From Branchiostoma floridae (Eukaryota; Chordata; Leptocardii; Amphioxiformes; Branchiostomatidae), in contig NC_049984.1 in the NCBI RefSeq assembly GCF_000003815.2, positions 14,465,314 through 14,529,313 of the forward strand: a stretch of DNA of 64,000 nucleotides. Direction: 5' to 3'. The position numbers were made by a program, and so were the translations under genes. Positions within the stretch are counted from its first letter, which is position 1, and every line of letters begins with the position of its first letter. Shown here piece by piece: positions 1 through 11,914 of this stretch. The notes below the pieces were generated by a model. The model saw only the letters and a program-made list of their open reading frames with translations. It was not told where the DNA came from and did no database searches.

Positions 1-103
1 TAATTCTAACATTTTTTATGAAATCTAGACTCGTCTCAAACAACATACATGTACATAAAGATTAGAAAGTTCAATAGGTTAACTATCCATTTCAATAACT
101 TAC

Positions 104-3100
104 TCCTGCCATGTCTATCTTCTTGGCGGACAGTCTGTGCCCGCTGCCGTACGGGTCGTTCACCAGGGTGAGCAGGAGTATCTGTCCATCCTCGCTCATC
201 ACCAGGGCGTAGGGGTCAGCCACAGACGCCAGGACAAAGGCGGGGCCCTTAGAGTCAAAGGGCAGGTGCTGTAACTGCTTCACTGTAAGACACAGAATGA
301 CATATGTTTGCTACATATAGCGGCAAGAAGCAGAACTCCAGTTAAAAGCTCTAGATTCCTCATCAGGTAAAGTTTTAAAGAATACCTTACTGAGACATGG
401 TACAAGAAAAGACATCCATCCATTAAATTTCATTTCTTACCTCCTTGTAGAAGTCGGATTCCATATGGTGAAACCTGAAAGACAAAGTCTTCATTAGACT
501 TACAACATACCATACATGTAACATGAAGTGAGTGCCATTCAGCACCAAGGACAGGGATAAATTACGGGGAAAACTAACAGAAAGTGAATCTTGTTTGGCA
601 CTAGGGACAAAGATACATACCTGGATAATGTACTTGTTGTTTCCTATATTCCCAGCATACACTGTGGGCCCCTGGGTGCTGAATCCACTGTGATCAAGTT
701 CCATAATCTCCTTACCAGTCTGAAGAACCTACAGAAGGAAATGGTAACAGCAAAGGTTAGTTTAACTTTAGCCCACTGTGATCAAATTGCATCATCTCTT
801 TACCATTCTGAAGAACCTTCAGAGAGACGTTTTTTGGAATATTTCAATTTTGATCAGGTGTGCCTTTGGATTTGCATGGAGAGGGAGATGGTGAAATATG
901 TTTTATCTACTTAAATGTAAATGTTACCTTTCTAGTTTTTACTTTAAAATGCATGAGAACCAAGGATATAAATTGGTATGGCCTAATAATATTGAGTGAG
1001 TGAGTGAGTGAGTGAGTGAGTGAGTGAGTGAGTGAGTGAGTGAGTGAGTGAGTGAGTGAGTGAGTGAGTGGGTGAGTGAGTGAGTGAGTGAGTGGGTGAG
1101 TGAGTGGGTGAGTGAGTGAGTGGGTGAGTGAGTGAGTGAGTGAGTGGGTGAGTCAGTGAGTGAGTGAGTGAGTGGGTGAGTGAGTGAGTGAGTGAGTGGG
1201 TGAGTGAGTGAGTGAGTGAGTGACTGGTGAAAGAGCCTACTGGGTTGAGGCTTGCTTAGAGGGGATTGCAGGTCATACCAAAGACTCTAGAATTGGCTCA
1301 CTGTGTCGTCTGTCACTACCCAGTACGTGAACTAGCTCTCTGCTGTAGTGCTTGCACAATTGTGTGGCCCAAGGCCTACGAAAATGGAGATTGGCACTGA
1401 CCTATATACATAGACGGATTCTAAAAAAAAGCTATTGATGTATCAATATCGGTTTTAATGTAAACTTAAGTTCAATACCATGGTGGAGTCCTCCCTACTG
1501 AGTATAAGGAAGCCATGACTGTTGGTCAGGTTATAACTAACTACTAGTACTGAGGCAGGAGTGTAAGACTGACCATGGTGGAGTCCTCCCTACTGAGTAT
1601 AAGGAAGCCATGACTGTTGGTCAGGTTATAACTAACTACTAGTACTGAGGCAGGAGTGTAAGACTGACCATGGTGGAGTCCTCCCTACTGAGTATAAGGA
1701 AGCCATGACTGTTGGTCAGGTTATAACTAACTACTAGTACTGAGGCAGGAGTGTAAGACTGACCATGGTGGAGTCCTCCCTACTGAGTATAAGGAAGCCA
1801 TGACTGTTGGTCAGGTTATAACTAACTACTAGTACTGAGGCAGGAGTGTAAGACTGACCATGGTGGAGTCCTCCCTACTGAGTATAAGGAAGCCATGACT
1901 GTTGGTCAGGTCCACATCAGGAGGTCCCTCCTCTTTAGTCTCCTCCTTTTCACCTTCAGGCTTCTCTTCTGAGCCCTGGAAATGATACATTCAAGTAGTT
2001 AACCTTCTCCCTATAACCAATACAAATTCAATACCAATTGGCCAACACAGCAGATAGTTAAGGGGGGAAGTAATATACATGTACTGGCATAGCCAGGAGA
2101 GGCACAGCCCAGCAATTTGGAAGCAAGACAATTTTAGAACTTGTGAGCCCCAATGCCCACTTCCTGCCTATTACAACCAATAGTTCCTGTCATTCTTGGG
2201 CTGTAAAATTACCTTTTTGGGCCATGAATAAGTCTTCAAAGAGCTCCAACCTTTCAGAGTTGCAATCCAAATCTAAAATCAAATCATTCTATACCAGTCC
2301 TATAACAGACAATACAATGGTTTCCATCCCTTCGAATTTGGTACCAGTAGCAAAAGCTGAAGACACCATACCCTTTTGTGTAACACAACAGGAGTTATAA
2401 AAAATTAAGCAACATTGAACTTCTCTAAGTGATCTAGATGTACAATGTCTCTCTCACATCTTATTTGTGCACAGAAAGTTACTTACAGCACTTTCTGCCT
2501 TCTCCCCCTCCTCCTGTGGTTTAGACTCGGGCGGAATCCCGATCACCGTCCACATGTCCAGGCAACCTGGCAGGTCAAAGGTCGTCACCACCTGGGGCCG
2601 GATACTTCTCTGTACGATAGAAAAGAATACTATTGAACACACTCATAGCACAAGTGGATGGTGTTCTGATAGATATTAAGCATACATTGTATGCAGCTGC
2701 TACAACTGTATGTTAGCCTTTACATGTATGTATACAATGAAGTCTTTCAATATGAGGATATCATTGATTACATTGAAAATCTGAGGTACTGATTGCAGAC
2801 ATAATACGAAATGATGCAAGCAATCCATTACAACATGTCCAAGGATCCACAGAATGTGATCCAGATGGCTAAGCAGGGATGCAGTACTGCTTGTGCCAGG
2901 GAGACATACATGTACCAAGACATTTGTACCTTATTAAAAATGAAGCAGATAATGCTTCATAACATCAAGAACAGAAAATGACTATGTTTGCTTAGTATGT
3001 GTAGAATATAATGTAAAGTTGAAGTACCTGTAAAACTGCTAGAGCTCCATTCTTGCCATATCCACAAGTGGTCACCAGCTCTATGTCTGGGTCTGGGTTA

Positions 3101-6100
3101 TCAGCAAACTGGAAATAAAAAAAACAAAAGATTCAATACTAACTTTACCTGACAAAGGAAAGATTTAATTCTGCATGTAAGAAATGATTCAACAAGCATT
3201 GTGTGCAGGCATAATAGCAGTAGCATTGGCAGTGTAGACCTCAGAAAACTGCTTTTAAACTAAACCACAAGGTATGGGAGTTGAGCACCTCAGTGCTACT
3301 GGTAAATATTGCAGATATTGCCTGTTTTCTCGTTTACATATATACACCCAAGCCTTGAAGGACCAAGCACAAAGAATGATGACAAAAACCGCCTGGCTAC
3401 TTGGGTAACCTTGGATGTACCATTATTTAGATTAATGAAGCAAACAAAATTCTAAAATACGAATAGTGCCAGATTCAGACATGATGTGCTCATTTACCTC
3501 TTCTGACAGGAAAGCAGGCTCCCCCATAGTGACCCTCCCACAGGGCCCTATGTTCATGATGCTGTCACAGACCTGCAGAAAATAAAGAGAAATAAGCTTA
3601 TTCTACACAAAAGTGAAATACATGTAAGAAAGAAAATTTACGTGTAAACTTTGCAGGAGAGGACTTACTGACATCTATGTTTTCTCACCTCGAAGACATA
3701 AGAAGAGATGTGTGTTCCTGTCTGCTTCTCACTGCCGTATACCTCTATCTCATCCACATCCATGGTGGAAACATCTGAGGCTGAAAAATAGCACAAGTAA
3801 CAGTTATCAAACTAGAAAGGCCGACATTTGCTTGAGAGCAAATACAGCATATTTCAGCCATCTCTCTCTAACAATAGACGTCCAAAATCGCCAATGTGCA
3901 AAAATGGAACACTTCTGCTTAAAATGACACACTTAAGCCCAAAAAATGAATCTTAAAAAATCTCAACATGCAAGAATGAACTCTTCAGTGCACCACATGT
4001 AGAAAAGTAAAATACACCAGCCCAAAAACACTTCCGCTAAAAAATGGAATTTTGAATGACTTCGACATAATCACCAAAGTCCAAAAATGAATTTAAAATG
4101 ACAGAGATAACACATTCTGAAGATTTGACAAGAGAAAGAAGAAGAAGAAAGAAGAAACATTACGAATACAATATATTTCACCATAAATTACGAATATTTT
4201 TTGTGGTATGGCTGAAATATAACAATATATTTCACCATACCTGTGATATGGCTGAAATATAAATATATTTCACCATACCTGTGGTATGGCTGAAATTTAC
4301 ATATAACACTTAAAATAATTTATGGTAGATAGTTTAATTCAGAGGCTTCAATGGGAAGGACTGCTTTTTGTCAAATTTATCATATGTTTTGAAAGTAACA
4401 CAATTTTTTGTTGTTTTGCATATAAACTGATTTCTATCCATGGTTTTAATCAATGAATAAGTTTCAATGCTATGATGAATGTGGCACAAAAACATGTCTG
4501 TGAGGCAGCCATGCGGCAGTGAAAAGTCGGTTTGGACAATTGGAAATACCCAATACAGCCAGTAAATTTTTGAAAACTTGTGACTCTCACCCCGAAGGTA
4601 CATGTACACTGCACTAGCTGTTTATCAGCTGCTTTAGGATAATGGTAAGAGGAAAATCTGGGACAATGTTGCACTTGTATGAAATTACATTTTCTACAGT
4701 AGTTATATATTGACTTACGCATCCAGTCAGAATCTGGCTTCTTTTTCTTGGTTGGAGGTTCCTGGTGAATACAAAACATAGGGATCAAACAAATAAGCAA
4801 ATAAACTATTAATTCAAATAAACTATCAATTCATTAGGCCATACATATAAAACGTCCTAAAAGGTTAAGTTGAGAATGCAATGAAATCCTACTTACTTCC
4901 CCAACTTTGTCAGCTGTATCGAGTATGCCTGCAAAATAAGAATAAGTGTTAGCATTGTACGTTAATTTGAAAACTTGCAACGATACCAACATCAACTTGA
5001 TCTGTTGTGATTGGTTGATTGATTGATTGATTGATTGATAACTGACCTGTGTCCCCTTCCAATGCCTTTTCTGTGTACTTGAGCAGCAGTGAGTTGCCCA
5101 GTCTGGACCCCAGGAAGAGGTACCCTGGGCTAAGCATGCACATCTGTGGACAGAAAACACACGGCTACAATCTACAAGGACACTATCAGACACAAAGTTA
5201 GTTAAAACATACCATTGTTAAGACAGCCTTTTTACATGATTTGGCCATATTACCAAGTATCTATGTCTTTGCAATACAAACTTGCCATCTGGAAACTGAA
5301 TTGTATTTTCTTTTCAAAGATAGTCTTTAAATGATTTTACCACAAACAGGTAAAGGTACATGTATTTTATTAATGAATCACAGAGTGCTTTACTTCCAAC
5401 CGCACATTTTTTTAGGAGCCAACGTTTTGACGACTGTCATCTTCTTCTGGGCAACAATGAACAATTCACAATGTTTTCTTTTAACTACTATGTCAGTATG
5501 AAGATCTTTAAAAAGTGAAATCTGAAATTGAAAGTAAAAATGTCTCGTACACAGCACGTGAGGACGCTGGCTGCAGCCTTGTCGAAGTGAAACCCTCGAA
5601 CACTCCTCATCCCGTCTATCAGCAGGGTCAGGACATAACTAGGATGAAAACAGGACAAGGTTGGAGTGTGAGTCATAATGGCAGCTCATCATATCACAGT
5701 AAAATTGACACTAAATAAGTCGTGAAGTAGTCTATAAAGATGAACAAGAAATAGTCATGCCCTCAACTACATGTACCAGAGTTATCAACCTATGATAAAG
5801 TTGTTTGTTTTTGACTAGAACTACATCATGCATTGTACTACATGTAATGTAGTCTTCATTGTTGTTTAGTTCCTTTGCGCAGAGTCATAGTCTGTATAGA
5901 CTGACTGACAGTAGTAGTAGCAGTATATTTTTGTACACGTATTGTCAATATGAATTTGTGGACATTAGTGCTGCAGGGGCATCCTCAGTAGATAGCTTGA
6001 AACATTGCTTACAGCTAGATGTGCAAAGGTTAGGTGTGACAGGTTGTTCATTATATCTTAACCAACTGCAGCTGCACCGTGTGCCTGGCACTGCCTGCAA

Positions 6101-9100
6101 AGTTGATGTGTTTTGCAGAAGGGCAGTTACAAGTACATTTTGTATATCGGCTATATTGATACAGAAGTCTCCTCACACAAAGATATGGAGGCAGGACGTG
6201 AATTCATAAGTGTGATCGGACAAACTACCCAGGACAATGTGACTACACTGTTAGGACAATGTTACTACAATGTAACTACTATATTGGAGCCCAGAAAATA
6301 CATGACAGAAACAAAATCAAACAATATCTTACAGTTCCCCTCCTTTGAGAGATATGACCAGTCTGTCGTAGGAGATGAGGGAAGCCTGTGCGCAGTCTAA
6401 GGCGATCCTCACTCCTTCCTGTATTCCTGGAGCAAAAGGAACAACACAATAAGTTTCTTGGACTTGTCTACATGTGAAATATTACTTATGGACTACCTTA
6501 AGTCATATAGCAATAGAGGAAGGCAACACAAACCACAAAAACAAGACTTACTGAGTGGAAAGGATGTGCTCTGGTCAGATATGCTGTTGAGGGAGACTCC
6601 GTATGGGGGGACACTTTGGTTCAGGTACAGGAGGGAGTTCACCGCAAACACCAACACTCCACCTGTGTGAAATCAAAACACACATCATAAACACATCTCA
6701 CTGAACATACACTACTGCAGTCTTTGCAATAGCTACATTAATTACAGAGACTTTATACTTAGAAATAACTTCACAAGAGACTGACTGGAGTATAATTTCA
6801 TGGCATTTAAAGACGATTCCTTACCGACCACAATAATCCCATACTACTAGTACTCCTGAATTATATGATAGACTTTGCAGCACCTCCTAGCAACTCTGCG
6901 TAGAACTACAATAACTGAAGCCTTGTGTATAAACATAGAAAATAGACGTACATATTATGAATTTTGCAGAACACAAACATACCTATGGGCTTTGGGACGG
7001 CGACCGCCTGCTTACAGTCAAAGGGCAGGTTGCCCACGGACCAGATGATTGGATGAACCCTCTGGGCGATGTTCAGAGAGACGGCAACGATACAGCAGGT
7101 GTCCTGACGCACTGCCACTCTCCTGTAGTACAACACACAGTCAGATGAAGTCAAGAATCCAACTGGAGGGAGTTACGCTCCATTGTTTGCATGAGAAAAC
7201 ATTAGACACAAGCAAGACCTGCCATAGTGCACTATCAATCAATAGAGAAATCACTACAGTTCGACTCAATACTGTAGATGCATTCAAGTTAGCGGTGTTC
7301 TCATTTTGTGTCAATGTGAAGAAGGATTGCTCAGTGTTTTGAAGTTGTGATAGCCCTATAGCCATACTGCTAGTACTAAAGTAATGGAAACACAGGTGCT
7401 TTTATGGGCAGCTAGTCTAAAACCACCAACTAGCAAGTCAACAAGGATGGACAGAACAGGTGACTCTAACACATCATAATACGGTGCAATGTATAGTACT
7501 ATGCACATGTAGTGGGTGGACAAATACATGTAGAGGATAGATAAATTTTCATAGTGGTTTGAGTTTATGGCAAAGAGGTCAAAATGTGAACATGAAGCTA
7601 TGGCAAACTCAAAATGCATTTATATTAAATATATATTATAATATCTGCTTTAGACTTAGCCTTTTTTGTCCCTTACCCAGGCCATGTCTGTAGAGGTTCA
7701 TACAGGATGAGGAGGGTGGGGTCGAAGTACCCATGGAGGAACTGTAGGTCCACTACATTGATCAGCCTCTCATCCAGGTCCTGTAGCTTTATCATGTAGG
7801 TGGGCAGGATGGACGACTTACTGTGGGGAAAAACATGGCAAGAGACTGATTGAGTTAAAAGCAACCATTGACATACATGTATATGAAGTCCTTCCAAAAT
7901 TATGCACAACCACTGGAAATACAATGCTGTTAACCTTGTAGTGCCTATTGGCACACAGGGCAGCAGGTTTTCTCGCTGTTCAATAGCAAAGTATATTTTT
8001 ACACGAAGGCGTTGCTGGCTCATTTCTATTTCTTTTGTCTTGCTTAAATCTCCATCAAAGTGATCCAACCAAATTTAGCACTATTAAACTGAAATGCGTC
8101 AAGTACTGATACACTATATTCCAATTACACAGATATACATTGTACATGCTCAAGTATATTGATAAATTGAACTTAGAATTTTTACTGCACCAACTTACAT
8201 CAACTGTTCAAAGCATTACTGTTAACAAAGTGTGAAATACAGGGAGTCCATTTTGAATTTTGTCACCAAGAATAAGAATGTCAGGATCAAAAATGTTATG
8301 CCCTTGGCTGGCAGCCTACTAAAAAGCCTAGGTTACAGCAAATCTAACATTTTCCCCTTATTTTCATTATCAAACAACAAGCCACGAGACCCTGGCCAGA
8401 AACACAAGTGACTGTATCGTACCTGCCCGCTGACATCTCCGCCTCATCCACTGCCCCCTCCTTCCTGAAGGGCAGCACCACCAGCCGCTTACCATAGATC
8501 AGCATGACTGCACAGCGGCCTTCTGGGTCCACACGCACCATGGGAGCGTGGTAATTACTCACATACCCATCCTGTGGTATAGACATTGAATCAGTTACAT
8601 GTAAGTAAACAACATACTAGTAATAAACCTATGTGCTATATCTGAATACTAGTATCTGAAATCACTTTGAGCCATTTTACAAAGTGCAAAATACATACAA
8701 AATACAAAAAAATCAGACAGAGACAAAACATTGAACGGCCTTGTTGTAGATGTCTTCCCTTTCATACAAATTTAGATTGACAACATACCTTAACTTCTTC
8801 CTCCTCAAAGTAGTGCATGGAGGCAGTCTTCAGATCGTGGGTACCAGGGTCATATTCAACTATGGACAGCTGGAAAACATCAGGTTTATCATTAACTTTT
8901 CTTCAGTGGTTGACTTTTGAATAAACCATAGTGTCTGTTGAAAACATTATACACAGGCAGCTACATGACTATCACTATGAAGTAGTTTACAGTCATGAAA
9001 ATATGATTACACATTAACACAATAGAACACAGGGTTCTAGCTAGTGCATTTTAACTTTTTTTTAGCATAATATGCCATCATGCTATAATTTGTGACCACC

Positions 9101-10944
9101 ATACTGAATTGAGGACCATTGGCATTGTGGTTATTTCCAACTAGTGTAATGATACTCTACTTATTTACTTGTATAATGATGTCAGATCAAGTCCTTGGTC
9201 AGATCAACTGTGAAAATCTTGATATGACCCTCCAACTAATAAAAAACTCCTTCTATGATCTATCTACACAAGCTTTTTCAAAATATCTCCACTGTGAAAG
9301 GGCACAAAACAGTTTTTTTTTGTTAGATTGGTCCAGGAAAACCAGACCTGAAAAAAATCAGTGGGCCAGATTTTGGACCGATTACAAAATGGAAAGATTA
9401 CACCAGTAATGAAGAGAGTGTACATGTGTTTAAAGGGGCATTCCACTCCACACGGGAGTGTTATTTTCCGATAGATATCAATTTTAGGAAGTGATAACTG
9501 CATACTAGTTCACATTATACGATAAAGTACCCAGTTGCTCCACATGCCTCAAAAGCATTCAATGTTCTACTAAACTCCCCAAGTACCCTCTAATTGAATT
9601 AATCCTATGGCTGAATACAATGCAAAACTTTTAGGTATGGTTACAAAACTAATTTCAGGTTCGCTAAGAAATCTCGTCTTGTTCTTGTATTCTTTGCTAT
9701 CTTATGAGCAATTTGCCTTCTCGGTGTGCTTAGCGTACCTCATTTATTCCGAAAATATGTACGATAAACAAAGTGTCTATGCGTATAGGGAATGCATGGG
9801 TAGGGTCTGCATGGGTTTAGTGAGTGTCATTATTGTTTTATAAAACACACATCACGTAATTCATCCCAAGGTGAATTCCACAAAATTCGGCTGATTATGT
9901 ATTCATTGACACATTATCTATTGGAAAACAATACTCCCTTCTGGAGTGGAATGCCCCTTTAAGTCCAAGTCCCATCCTCACCTTGGCGTCCATGAAGCTG
10001 AGCAGTAGTGCGTCCCTGTCGGACCCTGCCAGCTGGACAGACTCCACCGACATGATGTTCCCGTACATCGAGAACGATGCGACCAGCTCCATCTTCTGTT
10101 TACGGCTCTTCTGGTCTACAACAGGCAATAACAACAAGTTATTCATTCCACATGTACAACTGCAAGCTGTACAAAAATGTGTATGCTTGAAAAGTAGGAT
10201 TTTTACTATTAGGATTTCACCATGGTCATTACTGACTGAAGGAAGCCATACATATGAAAAGTAAAACACTGACCAGGTTTGGTTTTGTCCTCAGTTGCCA
10301 TTGAAGGATTCTGAAAAAAGGAGGAAAAGTTAGTTGAACTTCATGTTCACGTCCTAAGGGAACAATGATGTTGAACAATTCTCCTTTGTTAACTTAAAGT
10401 TAATTATGATGCACCATGACCATACTTGAGGCTGGCACTCCATCACATGATGGGAAGTCGGACATTTCAGCCCTATACCAACTCAAAATATGGCTTATCA
10501 TCAGACTAACTCAGCCTAACTTTCAAATCAACTCTGTCTAACACCATGGTCAACTCAGTGCAAGGAGGTTTTTGATTGAACTCTTCTTCAATATCCCAAC
10601 CCTAACTCTAACTCTGGCCAACTTGACCAGGGTGATGGGATGAGTTGAAAGGGGCGAGTGGGCGAGTTGGTCAAAATGTTACGACCCTGACATGATCTCC
10701 AGCAAGGCACTTAGTCCTCTAACATAGAAGAAAGTGTGTGCTTCTTCTAGCACTGAATAAGAGGTTGTAACTTTAAACGAGAAGACGAGTGTGTAAGTAC
10801 CTCCATGTCCCCCTTCAGCCTGTAGACATGGAGCTGTGTGGTCCCAGCCACCACCAGACTCTTCTCCTGTGCCGAGATGAAGTTACACCAAACGGAATGT
10901 TCCACCGTGGTGGGGGTGTGGGTCTGCTTATACACACCGTACAT
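104..10944 (-). CDS. CPSF1: Cleavage and polyadenylation specificity factor subunit 1, N-terminal half (21 exons, 3' partial)
   Basis: CPSF1 is the beta-propeller scaffold of the nuclear complex that recognises AAUAAA and directs pre-mRNA cleavage and polyadenylation. Coding exons in transcript order: 10801-10944, 10274-10310, 9982-10115, 8789-8869, 8423-8571, 7677-7820, 6983-7122, 6552-6662, 6333-6426, 5551-5638, 5047-5143, 4897-4928, 4719-4761, 3689-3780, 3498-3572, 3028-3108, 2487-2609, 1859-1975, 621-728, 441-474, 104-282. They sum to 2103 nt (701 codons) in one open frame, all GT-AG. Family-typical segments are readable: [20 protein letters not shown] at the start, [72 protein letters not shown], the lysine-rich [38 protein letters not shown]. 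Human CPSF1 is about 1440 residues, so roughly half is here. Start chosen from the conserved first residues. The borders of exons 10 and 18 are the least certain, because their donors are atypical or duplicated. Confidence 0.95.
773..818 (-). pseudogene. Diverged partial copy of CPSF1 exon 19 within intron 18
   Basis: The minus strand reads [15 protein letters not shown] directly after an AG, against [15 protein letters not shown] at the start of the true exon 19 (621-728). DNA similarity covers about 46 bp and stops after HSG. Codons continue LKLN and then a stop. The copy keeps an open frame and an AG acceptor but has no donor or second half, so it looks like a truncated tandem exon duplicate rather than a usable exon. 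Confidence 0.65.
993..1222. repeat. (TGAG)n microsatellite in CPSF1 intron 18
   Basis: About 230 bp of nearly pure tgag tetranucleotide with scattered gggt interruptions. It lies between the exon 19 copy and the exon 18 tandem array. Confidence 0.97.
1477..1910. repeat. 95-bp tandem repeat carrying the 3' end of CPSF1 exon 18 and its splice donor
   Basis: Four 95-bp units plus a partial fifth start at 1477, 1572, 1667, 1762 and 1857 and look identical by eye. Each unit has 52 bp matching the end of exon 18 (encoding [13 protein letters not shown]) and 43 bp of intron starting with donor gtcagt in minus orientation. The rightmost copy (1859-1910) is the real exon end. The leftmost copy (1479-1530) is followed by a different donor-like sequence, gtattg. 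Reading through the intronic part meets an in-frame TAG, and 95 is not a multiple of 3, so inclusion of extra copies would disrupt the protein. Confidence 0.95.
4171..4303. repeat. Short AT-rich tandem repeat in CPSF1 intron 13
   Basis: About three imperfect copies of a unit of roughly 43 bp containing atatttcaccatacc and gtatggctgaaatat. The two halves are themselves inverted relative to each other, so the segment can fold. It lies between exons 4719-4761 and 3689-3780. Confidence 0.7.
5013..5038. repeat. (ATTG)n microsatellite
   Basis: Six tandem ttga/attg tetranucleotides in the intron just after CPSF1 exon 11 (5047-5143). Confidence 0.9.
7890..8032 (-). mobile_element. SINE tail fragment in a CPSF1 intron
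   Basis: The reverse complement reads aaatatactttgctattgaa, then a stretch containing ctgctgccctgtg and taggcactacaagg. The same order of words occurs on the plus strand at 61500-61580, where it follows a tRNA-like head, and again at 44430-44547 on the minus strand. I read it as a 5'-truncated member of the same SINE family. Confidence 0.55.
9026..9260. repeat. Dispersed repeat, copy 1
   Basis: The segment starting ggttctagctag, with atgctataatttgtg and a following ctgaa..gag..ccat block, matches a second copy at about 38817-39000 in the same orientation. Similarity continues weakly into the atgaccctccaact block. The family is not recognised. Confidence 0.6.
9434..9958. mobile_element. Non-autonomous piggyBac-like MITE with TTAA flanks
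   Basis: Both ends are inverted copies of about 45 bp beginning aggggcattccactcca, followed by ggagt and ttttccgatagat or ttttccaatagat. Each end abuts TTAA (9430-9433 and 9959-9962), the target duplication typical of piggyBac. The 525-bp body has no transposase. It sits in CPSF1 intron 3, only about 20 bp from the donor of exon 3 (9982-10115). Confidence 0.85.
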
Positions 10945-10969
10945 GGCTGGGGTGTCAGATGCTCACGTG
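10945..10969 (-). other. CPSF1: CPSF1 5' UTR segment with a probable upstream splice acceptor
   Basis: On the minus strand the start codon is preceded by 25 bases, which follow a good acceptor (cccacag, plus positions 10970-10976). This suggests that a non-coding first exon lies further upstream, between 10977 and the transposon-like element that begins at 11196. Inferred from splice signals only. Confidence 0.4.
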
Positions 10970-11105
10970 CTGTGGGGAGAGGAAAGACACATGGTTCACT
11001 TTCAACAAATTGTGCATTACAGTACTTATATACGCACAATAATGTCTATCTGTTTAGGTCTTGAGGGTGAAATATTACGAGATTACTGTGCGAGATCGCG
11101 GAATT

Positions 11106-11117
11106 CAATATGGCGGA
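11106..11117 (+). promoter_or_regulatory. YY1-like motif near the presumed CPSF1 promoter
   Basis: caatatggcgga resembles the YY1 consensus CAAnATGGCGGC, common close to housekeeping transcription starts. It lies about 160 bp upstream of the CPSF1 start codon, between that gene and the first inverted-repeat element. Assignment as the promoter is inference from position and motif. Confidence 0.3.
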
Positions 11118-11195
11118 TAGCCTATAGCGGACATTGCTTTGCGTGAGTTTCTATATGCAGTACATACTCCGATAGTGTCAATACTGAACATATTA

Positions 11196-11803
11196 CCGTA
11201 TATTCTCGAATAAAGTACGCACCCCAATTAATAAAGTACGCACCCCTGATTTTGGACAAGTCTTAGACAGATGTTTGGGACTGAAAGGTAAAATGGAAAA
11301 ACTCAAATAAAGTATGCACCCCTTCTCCACCAGTTTTGAACAGGCCTTTAACTAAATAAATTCGAATTTATGATGTTTTCCCCAGGTCATTTTGCATAAA
11401 ATAACCTGGGTTTACACTGTCATTGTCTCTATAAACTTGTGAATTGCCTGCTGCAAATTATAAAAATCACTGAGAACTGGTAGAAGAAATCAGGCAAAAC
11501 CAGTTGTACAAGTCAAAGTCACTAACTCAAAAGGATTGTATGCAAATGCCACTGTTAATATGTAAATCATGTTAAGACAATTTCTTTGTTTCATGTTTAG
11601 ACAACTTCAAGACAACAACAATGTGTATGTTTTGAAACATTACTAGAAGTGTAGCTCCACCTTGCTTTATTTTAGGCTTTTCTTACCATTTATCTGTGCA
11701 GTAACCTCAAATAAAGTACGCACCCCAACTTTGGCAACAACTTGTAGCACCTTTTCAATTTTGAAAAGTTAAAAAAGTGCGTACTTTATTCGAGAATATA
11801 CGG
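11196..11803. mobile_element. 608-bp TA-flanked inverted-repeat element (MITE)
   Basis: Perfect 27-bp terminal inverted repeats begin ccgtatattctcgaataaag and both ends abut TA. The internal word aataaagtacgcacccc recurs in direct orientation near 11210, 11231, 11308 (one change) and 11710, giving an array of subterminal motifs. No coding capacity. The TA target and the terminal pattern suggest the Tc1/mariner/pogo superfamily; the exact family is inference. Confidence 0.85.
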
Positions 11804-11914
11804 TATAATAGTACTGAGTAGGGTGTCATATGGATAATGTAATAAATCTGATTACTAGCTATCTTAGGAAAAATCAAGGAACCAGAATGACCACCACAGA
11901 ATAAATTATGATTA

